DNA of 64,000 nt, taken from contig NZ_CDME01000011.1 of the NCBI RefSeq assembly GCF_000826545.1, positions 1,564,657 to 1,628,656 on the forward strand. The letters run 5' to 3'. The notes under the pieces are model-generated. The model saw only the letters and a program-made list of their open reading frames with translations, was not told the DNA's origin and searched no databases. Below are positions 32,270-40,912 of the stretch, in pieces; within the stretch, counting starts at the first letter, position 1; each line of letters starts with the position of its first letter. Made by a program: the position numbers and the translations under genes. This DNA comes from Kibdelosporangium sp. MJ126-NF4. GTDB lineage: Bacteria; Actinomycetota; Actinomycetes; Mycobacteriales; Pseudonocardiaceae.

Positions 32270-33617
32270 CCTCCGGCTTCGTCAGGTACTGGCGCGACAG
32301 TCCACGGTACTGCCGCGACCGCAACGCGACGGCGGTGACGATCACCCCAAGGATGCCGGCGATGATGAAGACCAGCGCCATACCCCGGTCCGGCCCGGTG
32401 CCGAACCAGTCGCCGATCAGGTCGACGCCCGCGCCGGTGGTCATGAACGGGATGAACACGAACTGGGCGATCGGACTGATCAGGAACGCCGTCAGCGGGG
32501 ACGCGGCCTGCTCGACGCTCTGCGCGAAGCCGAACACCCGGCCCTGGCGCTCGTACGGCACGACCTTCTGCAGGATCGTCTGCTCGGCGGCCTCGGCCGC
32601 GGGCATCAGGAACAGGTAGACGAACAGGCCACCGATCAGCAGCACGAGCGACGGCTGGATCGGGAAGATCACCGACACCGTCCACAGCACCATGTTGACC
32701 AGCAGCAGGGTGCGCACCGGATTGCCGCCGAGCCCGGTCCTGGCGATCACCAGACCGCCGATGATCATGGCGGTGCTCAGCGCGCCCCACAGGAAGCCCC
32801 ACACCTCGACCGACACCATCGACAGGCCGTACGGGTCCATCAGCGCCATGAACGCGCCGCCGAGGAAGTTGTTCAGCGTCGCGAACAGCACCATGGCCAT
32901 CAGGCCGGGAATGCCGCGGATGATCCGTATCGTGCCGCGCACGTCGGCGCGTTTGGGCCCGTCCGAGCCGTCGGAGGCGACGATCCGCGGCACCTTGGTC
33001 GCGGAGATGTCAACGGTCGCCAGCGTCAACACGGCGAGGGCGACGACCAGCACGTACGTCATGCCGCCCTGTGCCACGAGCACACCGCTGATCACCGACG
33101 TGACCAGGAACGACACTCCCGAAGTGGTGCCGACCAGTCCGTTGGCCCGGTCCCGGGTGCCCTCGTCGATCAGGACGGTGACCATGGTCGGCAGCGCGAT
33201 CGTGCGGATGTTGCCGGCGATCACACCGAACATCAGCAGCAGGACCAACGCCCACAGCCAGATGCTCAGCGGGTCCTTGAACGCCCCGTCGGGGGCGCTG
33301 AGGTAGACGACGAACGACAGGCCGTAGAACACCAGTGACACGACGCCCGACAGCGTCATCATCGTCTTCTTGTCGTGGTGGTCGACCAGGCTGCCGAACC
33401 AGATGCCGGTCGCCGACGTCAGCAGGAGGAACAGGCCGGACAGCACACCGGTGGCGAAGACCGACCTGGTCTCCAGGTACACGTAGAACGTGATCGCGAA
33501 CCACACGGTGTAGTTGGTGACCGACACGAGCAGGGTGTTGGTCAGCAACCGGAGGAAGATCCGTGTTCCGGGGGCGCTGGTGTCCAGGCGTTGGCGCGGT
33601 GTGGCCGACTCACTCAC
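32229..33617 (-). CDS. MFS transporter, DHA3 (macrolide-efflux-like) type
   Basis: 462 residues with about twelve membrane helices. The segment SATGIWFGSLVDHHDKKTMM carries the loop 2-3 MFS motif, and MPAAEAAEQTILQKVVPYERQGRV is typical of DHA3 exporters such as MefA. It probably pumps out a hydrophobic drug or metabolite. The start is GTG 33617. The 3' end overlaps the convergent unknown gene by 41 bp. Confidence 0.88.
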   Translation of the reverse strand: MSESATPRQRLDTSAPGTRIFLRLLTNTLLVSVTNYTVWFAITFYVYLETRSVFATGVLSGLFLLLTSATGIWFGSLVDHHDKKTMMTLSGVVSLVFYGLSFVVYLSAPDGAFKDPLSIWLWALVLLLMFGVIAGNIRTIALPTMVTVLIDEGTRDRANGLVGTTSGVSFLVTSVISGVLVAQGGMTYVLVVALAVLTLATVDISATKVPRIVASDGSDGPKRADVRGTIRIIRGIPGLMAMVLFATLNNFLGGAFMALMDPYGLSMVSVEVWGFLWGALSTAMIIGGLVIARTGLGGNPVRTLLLVNMVLWTVSVIFPIQPSLVLLIGGLFVYLFLMPAAEAAEQTILQKVVPYERQGRVFGFAQSVEQAASPLTAFLISPIAQFVFIPFMTTGAGVDLIGDWFGTGPDRGMALVFIIAGILGVIVTAVALRSRQYRGLSRQYLTKPEVTPEPEAVPPSTH

Positions 33618-33706
33618 TCGGACACACTATGGGTTGTTTGTCCGATCATGCCACTGGATTAACCGAGTGGTGGTGTGCCGGGTCGCCGATCGTGGACGAT
33701 GTGCGG

Positions 33707-34777
33707 ATGCGTGTGCTGCTGGTGTGCGTTCTGCTTGTCCTGGTGGGCGGATGCGGGCCGGAGTCCGAGTCGCCCGCGTTCAGCCGGATCGACCTGCCCG
33801 CCGGTGCGCAACCGGTGCTCCTGACGGCATTTGACGGTGATGTGCTGATCGGTGTGCGCCGCGACGGACAACCGGTCGTACCGGGTGTCCTGCGCACGAA
33901 CAAGGACGGTGCCGTCAGCGAGATCCCGGTACGCGGCGAGAGCCCGTACGGATTGCTGGCGAAGTGGTACGCGATGGACGCCAGCGGCGGTCGGATCCTG
34001 GCCATCGGCGGCGAACGCGGCGGCGCGCACGCGAACGTGCGATGGTCGGTGTGGACGGGAACCGAAGCCGGGATCACCGAGCAGGTGCAGGGCTTCAGCA
34101 CGTTCGGCGGATGGGGAGCGGGCGAGCTGATCGGTGCCGCGCTCGCGCCGACCGCGCCGATGCTGGTCGGTTCGTGGCAGAGCGCGAAAGCCGGTCTGGA
34201 CGTGGCGGTGTGGACCGCCAACGGCGACACCTGGACACGCGGGAGCTCAGCCGGGACTGTGCTGGAGAGTGACCGGGAGACGCTCGGTTTCGCCAACGGT
34301 GTCGCGGCTTTCGGGCAAGGCGTCCTGGTCGCGGGCATGCGGCTGACCGGCGGCCGTGAGGTTCCGGTGGTGTGGCAGTCGGCGTCGGGCAACACCGGCT
34401 GGACGCTGACACCGTTGCCCGACGCGGGGACGATCGCGATCGCACTGGCGATCCGCTGCTGGGGCTCGGTCTGCGGCGCCGCCGGTTCCGTCGACGGAAA
34501 ACTGGCGCTGTGGCGTCTGGAAGGTGGAAAGTGGACACGGCTGGCAGGGGTGCCGCCGATCCCGGTCAAGGACACCGACAAACTGGCACCGCCGCTCGAC
34601 GACCGGCTGACCCAGGTCCTGTCGGACAACGGCCAGGTGAAGATCCTCCGTGCCGAGGGTGACAAGTGGACAGTCACGTCGATCTCTCTCCCGAACGGGA
34701 CAGCTCCGGTCACGTCGGCCGTGCGGTCCGGCGACCGGATCTACATCATCGCGGGAGCCGAGGTGTGGCGGGGATGA
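33707..34777 (+). CDS. secreted lipoprotein of unknown function
   Basis: 356 residues from ATG 33707. The signal (VLLVCVLLVLVGGC) ends in a lipobox, so Cys is the lipidated residue. The body is rich in beta-strand segments with repeated Trp/Gly patterns (VRWSVWTGTEAGIT, DVAVWTANGDTWTRG, LALWRLEGGKWTRLAG), which looks like a beta-propeller with about six or seven blades. No enzymatic motif is seen; such proteins often bind ligands or cell-wall partners. It ends just before the gene-free palindromic region. Confidence 0.75.
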   Translation: MRVLLVCVLLVLVGGCGPESESPAFSRIDLPAGAQPVLLTAFDGDVLIGVRRDGQPVVPGVLRTNKDGAVSEIPVRGESPYGLLAKWYAMDASGGRILAIGGERGGAHANVRWSVWTGTEAGITEQVQGFSTFGGWGAGELIGAALAPTAPMLVGSWQSAKAGLDVAVWTANGDTWTRGSSAGTVLESDRETLGFANGVAAFGQGVLVAGMRLTGGREVPVVWQSASGNTGWTLTPLPDAGTIAIALAIRCWGSVCGAAGSVDGKLALWRLEGGKWTRLAGVPPIPVKDTDKLAPPLDDRLTQVLSDNGQVKILRAEGDKWTVTSISLPNGTAPVTSAVRSGDRIYIIAGAEVWRG

Positions 34778-34886
34778 ACCCGGTGTGAGCCGCAGGGGCC
34801 AGTCAAAGTCGGGGAAGTCGGTTGTGTGTGGTGTGCGGGTTCCGGCTGGAGGGCGGCCGCCGCGCGCAAGAGAGCAAGAGCGCAAG

Positions 34887-34953
34887 AGCGCAGGGGTGCT
34901 TGGCTTGCGCGTGAGCACAGGGGTGTGTGGTGTGCACGCAAATGCGCAGGGGT
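34887..34953. repeat. left flanking short repeats (AGCGCAGGGGT type)
   Basis: AGCGCAGGGGT-like units occur at 34887, 34914 and 34943 (spacing 27 and 29 bp). They are reverse complements of the ACCCATGCGCT units on the far side of the big inverted repeat. Confidence 0.6.
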
Positions 34954-35514
34954 GTGGTTCGTGGGGTGTCCCTCCCGTATGGCCTGGGCGTAGCCATACC
35001 ACGGCGTGTCGGGAGGTCGGCCTACGAAACTGGCGTGCCCAGCGCGAGGCGGTACCGATCTCCCGGCACGTCGTGGTTTCCTTTGGCAGGTCATACGGGA
35101 GGGGCGCCCCGCGCCCCCCACTCGACCCGGGAAGTCACGTGAGCTGAGCCAACCGGCGTGAGAGACGAAGAGGTCTTTGTGTCCCCTCTTGGAGGCCTGC
35201 CCGCCGGCGAGGCATCTCTTTTTTCTTTTGTGACAAGAAAAAAGAAGGTCCTCGCCGGACGGCAGGCCTCCAAGAGGGGGAACCAACCATTCCCGCCCCA
35301 CCCGGTTGGCTCTGCTCACGTGGCTTCCTGGGTCTAGTGAAGGGCGTGGTCGGTCCCCTCCCGTATGTCCTGCCGGAGGAAACCACGGCGTGCCGGGAGG
35401 TCGGTATCGCCTGCGCTGTGGGTCGGTTTGCGTAGGCCGACCTCCCGACACGCCGTGGTATGGCTACGCCCAGGCCATACGGGAGGAAACCAACCACGAA
35501 CCCCACCCATGCGC
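34944..35514. repeat. very large nested inverted repeat (about 285-bp arms)
   Basis: The two halves are imperfect reverse complements around a centre near 35231. Matching blocks include: a CCCGTATGGCCTGGGCGTAG block at about 34974-34993 against 35471-35490; a second block of about 59 bp at 35051-35109 against 35358-35408; a third near 35118-35150 against 35307-35337; and a central AT-rich hairpin (CTTTTTTCTT 35218-35227 with AAGAAAAAAG 35235-35244). Flanking blocks extend it to GCGCAGGGGTGTGGTTCG/CGAACC. No gene of normal codon use is found in this stretch. The central T/A runs would make a strong transcription terminator on either strand. Confidence 0.85.
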
Positions 35515-35650
35515 TTTGCGCGCAAGGCCTCCTGCACACCCATGCGCTAACGCGCACGACCGCTCGCCCACCCATGCGCTCACGCGCGAGGCCTCTTGCC
35601 CACCCATGCGCTCACGCGCAAGGGCCGCTCACGCGCAACGCCGCTCGCGT
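35505..35650. repeat. 32-bp-period tandem repeats, right flank
   Basis: ACCCATGCGCT occurs at 35505, 35538, 35570 and 35602, a period of 33, 32 and 32 bp; the linkers are similar (CACGCGCAAGG-like). The units differ too much to be CRISPR repeats. They mirror the left-flank units in opposite orientation, so the whole structure spans roughly 34,860-35,690. Confidence 0.7.
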
Positions 35651-35735
35651 GCGTGCGCGCCCTCTTGCGCTCGCTCTTGCACGCACAGCCCGACTTCGAC
35701 GGAATCCTGGGTGTGAGTCGGGGCCATCCCGGCGG

Positions 35736-36521
35736 TCACACGTTGGGGTCGAACGGAATTCCGGCTGGCTTGGCCTTGGACAGCTCGTAGCTGAAGGAAC
35801 CCGCACGGATTCCCAGCTGTGCTGAGCCGAAGTCGGCGCCGGTGAGCTTGTCCCGCAGTCCTGCCGGATAGTTGTCCCAGCCGATCAACGGCGGGTACTG
35901 CCACGCCTTCCTGTGGTTCTCCGGCTGCTCGCCGAAGGCCGCGAACCGGAAGCAGTGCGTGCCGATCCCGTCCTTGTGGTAGATGATCCTCGGGTGCGTT
36001 CCGCTGTCGTCCCACGGGATGTCGTTGCGGGACTTGGTGTTGTACTTGCCGTGCGCGGATGCTGAGACGTACTGCGGCCAGCCGCCGTCCGGCACCCACA
36101 CTACGACGTGCTCCCAGTCGTGCTTGTGCCCGCCGAGACCGGATCCGGCGACCGCCTGGTCCTTCTCGAAGTACAGCGCGTAAAGATAGGCACACCAGCC
36201 GTTGTTGCACTTCGCGCGGGAGTAGGCGTTGGTGTTGTCCAAATCGGACTGGTCGTGGCACTGGCCGTTCACCGCGCCACCGGGGTTCAGGCCCGGCGCG
36301 ACGACGCCGTCGCGGCCGATCGCCGGTGTCGGATAGCAGCCGTCACCGTCGTAGTCGAACGCCGGTTCGTAGGACCGGTCTGGTCCCGGCGCGTTCCAGT
36401 CCAGTGCTTTCGGTGGTTCGGCCGATGCCGTTGCGGTGAAAACGAAAAGCATTCCGGTAGTGACGGTCACAGCCATTGATAGCCAACGGCGAATATGTTT
36501 TCCGGTGGTCGATCCTCGCAC
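35736..36521 (-). CDS. secreted NPP1/NLP-family protein (necrosis- and ethylene-inducing-like)
   Basis: 261 residues from GTG 36521, which has AGGAGG five bases upstream; a longer upstream frame is rejected. After a signal peptide (AVTVTTGMLFVFTATASA) the mature protein contains GHKHDWEHVVVWV, the GHRHDWE-type heptapeptide that marks this family and coordinates the metal needed for membrane damage in plant-pathogen homologues, and CYPTPAIGRDG at the domain start. In soil actinomycetes the target is not established. It sits next to a secreted S1 protease on the opposite strand. Confidence 0.88.
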   Translation of the reverse strand: MRGSTTGKHIRRWLSMAVTVTTGMLFVFTATASAEPPKALDWNAPGPDRSYEPAFDYDGDGCYPTPAIGRDGVVAPGLNPGGAVNGQCHDQSDLDNTNAYSRAKCNNGWCAYLYALYFEKDQAVAGSGLGGHKHDWEHVVVWVPDGGWPQYVSASAHGKYNTKSRNDIPWDDSGTHPRIIYHKDGIGTHCFRFAAFGEQPENHRKAWQYPPLIGWDNYPAGLRDKLTGADFGSAQLGIRAGSFSYELSKAKPAGIPFDPNV

Positions 36522-36774
36522 GGAGACCTCCTGTCTTGCAGGCCGCTGTGCCGCAAGACGGCACGGCAGGGGTGTGCGGTAAGCGAACAGGCGGCGCGGT
36601 GTCAGCATGCCATACGTACCCGCCGTCGTTGTGCGTTCAGCGCACGCGTTGGCCCGAACGGCCTACTTTCGAAGGTATTGGCGGCCAGATCCCGGAGCTA
36701 CGGTGACCGGAACGGGAATGTTTCACCGAGGGCCGATTCCCGCATTCTTTTCCCTGCGAAGAAGGCTGGAACAA

Positions 36775-37914
36775 ATGAAGACGCGTATTATCGGTGCCTG
36801 TCTCATGGTGGGCGCCGCGGTTGGTGCCGCCGCGTTCGCCGCCCCCGCGGCGGCCATCGCGCCGCAGTTCGACCAGGCGATGGTCACTGCGGCGGCGGTC
36901 GAACTGGGCACCACGCCCGCGAAGGCGGCGGAGCGCTTGGCGACCGAGCAGCGGCTGTCCCGCACGCTGACCGACCTGCAGGCCAGCGGACTGGCGACGG
37001 ACGGTGCCTACTTCGACAACTCCGGCGCGCTCGTCGTGACCACATCGGACCCGGCTCGGGCCAGGTCCGCCGGTCTGACACCGCGTGCCGGTGTCAAGGG
37101 TGAGCGCGCGCTCAACGCGCTGTCCGCCAAGGTTCGCGAGGTCGCTGGTTCGGACATCGCGCAGGTCCAGTCATGGGGCCCGGACGTGGTGACCGACCGC
37201 GTCGTCGTCACCGTCGACCAGGCCGCCAGCGAGGCGCTGGTGCGCAAGCTGTCCGGGATGGACGGTGTGGTGGTCGAGACCAGCCCGGTCAAGCTGGTCA
37301 AGAACGCCGACGTGGTGCCCGGCCGGATCATGGATCTCGACCCGGGAACCAACTGCTCGCTCGGCTTCAACGGCACGCGCAACGGCGCCAAGGTCCTGCT
37401 GACCGCGGGCCACTGCGTCGAGGGCAACCCGGACATCCTCGACGCCAACGGCACCCACATCGGCAAGGGCGCGGGCACCCGCTTCCCGTCGGTGGACATG
37501 GGCATCGTGAACATCGACGCCGAGGACACCCAGCGGGCCTATGTGGACACCCGGAACGGCACGACGGTCAACGTCACCGGCTCGTCGAAGGCGCCGATCG
37601 GCACCACGATCTGCAAGGCGGGCAACACCACCGGCTGGACCTGCGGCAAGATCACGCACTACAACCAGTCCGTGCAGTACTCGGGTGAGTCGGTGACCAC
37701 CACCGGCCTGGCCCGCTCGACGGTCTGCACCGAGGGCGGCGACAGCGGTGGCGCGTACATCTCCGGCAACACCGCGCAGGGCATGACCTCCGGCGGCCCG
37801 GGCAACTCGGAGTGCGGCTTCAACCAGGGCGCCAACGCGACCGGCTTCTACTCGTTCTACCAGCCGGTCGTCGACGCGGCGAGCTACTACGGGGTCACGC
37901 TCCTCACCTCGTGA
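36775..37914 (+). CDS. secreted S1-family serine protease (streptogrisin/alpha-lytic type)
   Basis: 379 residues from ATG 36775. Signal peptide (IIGACLMVGAAVGAAAFA), an N-terminal pro-region of about 160 residues (a chaperone-like domain in this family), then the protease with catalytic His in LLTAGHCVEG, Asp in VDMGIVNI and Ser in EGGDSGGAYISG. Cysteine pairs around the His and Ser fit the family's disulfides. It would digest extracellular protein. A perfect hairpin terminator follows the stop. Confidence 0.93.
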   Translation: MKTRIIGACLMVGAAVGAAAFAAPAAAIAPQFDQAMVTAAAVELGTTPAKAAERLATEQRLSRTLTDLQASGLATDGAYFDNSGALVVTTSDPARARSAGLTPRAGVKGERALNALSAKVREVAGSDIAQVQSWGPDVVTDRVVVTVDQAASEALVRKLSGMDGVVVETSPVKLVKNADVVPGRIMDLDPGTNCSLGFNGTRNGAKVLLTAGHCVEGNPDILDANGTHIGKGAGTRFPSVDMGIVNIDAEDTQRAYVDTRNGTTVNVTGSSKAPIGTTICKAGNTTGWTCGKITHYNQSVQYSGESVTTTGLARSTVCTEGGDSGGAYISGNTAQGMTSGGPGNSECGFNQGANATGFYSFYQPVVDAASYYGVTLLTS

Positions 37915-37924
37915 CGACTGTATG

Positions 37925-37957
37925 AAAAGGGGCGTGCCCAGGTGGCACGCCCCTTTT
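37925..37957 (+). terminator. perfect rho-independent terminator
   Basis: AAAAGGGGCGTGCC (37925-37938) pairs perfectly with 37944-37957 over a 5-nt loop and ends in TTTT, 10 bp after the S1-protease stop. Confidence 0.95.
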
Positions 37958-37976
37958 CCATGCGGATGGGATGCAA

Positions 37977-38027
37977 CGAAGGCCGCCTTGGTTGCGGCCT
38001 GCGCACCGAAGGCCACATTGGTTGCGG
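37977..38027. repeat. two tandem 21-bp units
   Basis: CGAAGGCCGCCTTGGTTGCG G at 37977-37997 and CGAAGGCCACATTGGTTGCG G at 38007-38027 match in 19 of 21 positions, period 30 bp, between the terminator and the MFS stop codon. The role is unknown. Confidence 0.75.
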
Positions 38028-38035
38028 GGTCAGCG

Positions 38036-39415
38036 CTAGGCGGGGATGGGTTGGAGCTCGGGTTTGCGTTCCCTCGGGATCAGCAGCGTCGCACCCGCGG
38101 CCACCACGGCGATCACCGCGAAGGTCGCGAACCCCGTGGTGTACCCGGATTCCAGTGGCAGGCCCGCGACCCCGAGCTGAGCGGTGACCAGGCTGCTCAT
38201 CACCGCGGCGCCGATCGAGCCGCCGATGGCGCGGATGTTGATGTTCATCCCGCTGGCCACTCCGGTCTGCGTCGGCGGCACGGCACGGACAACCAGGTTG
38301 GTCATGGTCGCGAACGCCAGTCCGATCCCCAGACCCAGCAACCCCGAGCCGATGGCCACTTCCCACGCCTGTGCGTGCGCGACGGCGAGAACGGTGCACG
38401 CGACGGCGCTCAGCACGGATCCGGCGGCCAGCTGTGCGCGGAAGCTGAACACCGGCGCCATCCGTCCACTGACGATTCCCGCGAGGAACATCGCGACCAG
38501 CATCGGCAGCATCAGCAGACCTGCCTGGCTGATGCTGGCGCCGAAGCCGTAGCCCTGGCTGACCGGCGTCTGCGCGAACTGCGGGATGAACGCCCACGCG
38601 GCGAACATCGCCGCACCGAACAGCAGGGTGACGGCGTTGGTCGTCCACACCGTGGGCAGTCGCATCATCCGCATGTCGATCAGCGGGTTGGTCGACCGCA
38701 ACTCCAGGCGGATCCAGGCGGCCAGGAGGATCACGGCGGCCGCGAGCAGGCCGAGCACACCCACCGACGTCCACCCCCATGTCCTGCCTTGGCTCACGCC
38801 CAGCAGCAACGCCACCAGCCACCCGGACAGCAGCCCGGTCGCGACCCAGTTGACCCGGCCCGGTGTGCGTACGGACGACTCGGGAACGAGGCGGTGTGCG
38901 GCGAGCGCTCCCATGAGCACGACCACCATGGGGATCCAGAACAGCCAGCGCGTGCCCAGCGCGGCAACGACCGGACCGGCCAATACGACGCCGAGCCCGC
39001 TGGCGACAGCGATGATCGCGGACAGCGCACTGATCGTCGTGGCCAGCCGTTCCGGCGGGAACTCGTCCCTCACGATGCCGTAGGCCAGCGGGAACGTCGC
39101 GCCGCCGACGCCCTGGATCACCCTGGCGATGATCAGGACTTCGATGGACGGCGCCAGCGCGGCGAGCAGACAGCCGAGCGCGAGCACGGTCATCACAGCG
39201 ACGAGGGTGCGTCGCTTGCCGATCATGTCGCCGACCCTGCCGAGCAGCGGCGTGAAGACCGAGGCGGACAGCAGGTACGCGGTGAACACCCAGGTGGCGG
39301 TGTTCTGGGTGGTGTGCAGCTCCTGCTGGATCGTGGGCAGAACTGGTCCGACCAACGACTGCAGCAGCGCGACGACCCCAGCGCCGACGGCCAGTACGGC
39401 CAGGATTCGACTCAT
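38036..39415 (-). CDS. MFS drug-efflux transporter (EmrB/QacA, DHA2 type)
   Basis: 459 residues from ATG 39415; a longer upstream frame covering the promoter is rejected. It has about fourteen helices, the loop motif GRVGDMIGKRRTLV and the antiporter-type GVGGATFPLAYGIVRDEFP. It is divergent from a TetR gene across 93 bp with two TGTCACAC boxes, the usual repressor-pump layout. The mRNA may be leaderless or start close to the ATG, as no ribosome-binding site is seen. Confidence 0.9.
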   Translation of the reverse strand: MSRILAVLAVGAGVVALLQSLVGPVLPTIQQELHTTQNTATWVFTAYLLSASVFTPLLGRVGDMIGKRRTLVAVMTVLALGCLLAALAPSIEVLIIARVIQGVGGATFPLAYGIVRDEFPPERLATTISALSAIIAVASGLGVVLAGPVVAALGTRWLFWIPMVVVLMGALAAHRLVPESSVRTPGRVNWVATGLLSGWLVALLLGVSQGRTWGWTSVGVLGLLAAAVILLAAWIRLELRSTNPLIDMRMMRLPTVWTTNAVTLLFGAAMFAAWAFIPQFAQTPVSQGYGFGASISQAGLLMLPMLVAMFLAGIVSGRMAPVFSFRAQLAAGSVLSAVACTVLAVAHAQAWEVAIGSGLLGLGIGLAFATMTNLVVRAVPPTQTGVASGMNINIRAIGGSIGAAVMSSLVTAQLGVAGLPLESGYTTGFATFAVIAVVAAGATLLIPRERKPELQPIPA

Positions 39416-39418
39416 AAA

Positions 39419-39491
39419 TGTCACACTAGTGGGGCACTTGATGGCGAGTAAAGCGACCTGGACGTGACAGAAATGGTGTGAGGTGTCACAC
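39419..39491. promoter_or_regulatory. TetR-type operator region between MFS and TetR genes
   Basis: TGTCACAC occurs at 39419-39426 and 39484-39491. The second copy belongs to the inverted repeat GTGTGA-N4-TCACAC (39476-39491). They lie 4 bp from the MFS start and 18 bp from the TetR start, fit for repressor binding to both promoters. Confidence 0.5.
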
Positions 39492-39508
39492 GGCTTAGAC
39501 TTCGTCAG

Positions 39509-40054
39509 GTGAGAGCAGATGCCTTGCGCAACCTCGACACGTTGCTGCGGACCGGTGCCAGGGTGCTGGCCAAGGACCCGGCGGCGTCGATCGCGCAGAT
39601 CGCGGCCGAGGCGGGGATGGACCGCCGGACGGTCTATCGCAGGTTCGCCACCAGGGAAGCCCTGTTGCTGGCGCTGTTCACGGTGAAGCTGGACGCGGCC
39701 GAGCGAGTGCTGGACGACGCGCGTCTCACCGAGGCGCCAGTCGTGGTGGCATTGCACCGCTATGTGGAGGGCATTCTCCCCGCGTGCGGTCAGTGGCCGG
39801 TCGAGTTCCACTGCCTTGAGCCCGACGACGAGGCCACGCAACGCCGTCGCCAGGCGCTGCGCGGTCGCCTGGACAGCTTCGTCGACAGGTGCGTCGACGA
39901 AGGGCTGTTCCGCGCCGACCTGCCGCCCGGCTGGGTCCGGCGCATGCTGGACGACCTGGTGCGGCTCGCGGCGTACAAGTACCCGGAGCTGCCGACGCCC
40001 CAGGCAGCGGACCTCGTGGTGGACGCGCTGCTCAAGGGCGTCGGACGGCAGTGA
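39509..40054 (+). CDS. TetR-family transcriptional regulator
   Basis: 181 residues. The N-terminal helix-turn-helix is SIAQIAAEAGMDRRTVYRRFATREALLLAL, a classic TetR motif. The C-terminal helical domain would bind the drug that the divergent MFS transporter exports. The start GTG at 39509 is preceded by TCAG but no strong ribosome-binding site. Its stop codon touches the stop of the convergent ketopantoate-reductase-like gene (TGATCA). Confidence 0.92.
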   Translation: MRADALRNLDTLLRTGARVLAKDPAASIAQIAAEAGMDRRTVYRRFATREALLLALFTVKLDAAERVLDDARLTEAPVVVALHRYVEGILPACGQWPVEFHCLEPDDEATQRRRQALRGRLDSFVDRCVDEGLFRADLPPGWVRRMLDDLVRLAAYKYPELPTPQAADLVVDALLKGVGRQ

Positions 40055-40912
40055 TCAGGCCTGCCGCGCGTCGAGGATCGCGCGGACGGCTGCCACGGTG
40101 GTCGGAGCCTTGTCCACGCCGAGTGCGCGGATGATCGGTCCGGCGATCGCGTCGAGCTCCAGCGGACGCCCGGCGGTGAAGTCCTTGAGCATGGACGAGC
40201 GGAAGCTGCCGGGCATACCCCGCAGTCGCGCTTCGGCCGCGTCGGGGTCCACATCGGCGTTCCACGTCCGCGCGGCGGCTGCCGCCTCCTGAGCCAGCGG
40301 CCCCAGCCACTCACCGCGTTTGTCCATCGCCTCACCCAGAGCGGCGTTGGTGCTCGTGGTCAACAGGGCGAACGGCGCGAGGAACACCAGTTTGCGCCAG
40401 AGAACAGTGTTCTCGTCGGGATGCGTGGCCACGTTGAGGCCCGCCTTGCGCATCAGCTCGGCGACCTTCTCGTCCGTGGTGACCACATCGGCCATCCCAC
40501 TGACCTGTTCGACGACACCGGGCCGGTGCCGGGTGGCCTCGACCGCGATGCTGGACGCCACGACCTCCGCCTCCGGGTAGACGGCCCGCAACAGCGGCAC
40601 GTGGTCGACACCGTTGAGGAACGGCACAATCGTCGCGTTGCCGACCACGCTGGCCGGGACCCGCTGCACGGCAGGCAGCAGATCCGTCGCCTTGACCGCG
40701 ACGACAAGGACATCCACCGGCCGCGTCAGGTACGACTGCGCGGCCGGACAGGACACGACCGCCGACGCGCCGGGAGCCGTGAAGCTCAGGCCCCGCGCGG
40801 TGATCTCGGCGGCCGTGGACTCACTGGCCACGATCGTCACGTCCTGTCCGGCGGCCCCCAGTCGGGCGGCGACCAGCCCGCCGATCCCACCAGGCCCCAG
40901 TACACCGATCAT
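40055..40912 (-). CDS. ketopantoate reductase-like (ApbA/PanE family) protein
   Basis: 285 residues. The N-terminal Rossmann motif is GVLGPGGIGGLVAARL, then VDVLVVAVKATDL, and the C-terminal domain carries LVFLAPFALLTTSTN. True PanE reduces ketopantoate with NADPH in pantothenate synthesis; copies next to drug-efflux genes often act on other 2-keto acids. The start overlaps the MFS gene end by 4 bp (40909-40912), so it is part of the PadR-MFS-reductase operon. Confidence 0.86.
   Translation of the reverse strand: MIGVLGPGGIGGLVAARLGAAGQDVTIVASESTAAEITARGLSFTAPGASAVVSCPAAQSYLTRPVDVLVVAVKATDLLPAVQRVPASVVGNATIVPFLNGVDHVPLLRAVYPEAEVVASSIAVEATRHRPGVVEQVSGMADVVTTDEKVAELMRKAGLNVATHPDENTVLWRKLVFLAPFALLTTSTNAALGEAMDKRGEWLGPLAQEAAAAARTWNADVDPDAAEARLRGMPGSFRSSMLKDFTAGRPLELDAIAGPIIRALGVDKAPTTVAAVRAILDARQA

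Noticed and set aside
35505..35650. Possible CRISPR array
   Set aside because: Repeat units are imperfect and short (11 bp core) and there are no cas genes.
34778..35735. Several open frames of 60-150 codons in the inverted-repeat region (proline- and histidine-rich, no start signals)
   Set aside because: They arise from GC-rich repeats, appear on all frames, lack ribosome-binding sites, and resemble no protein family.
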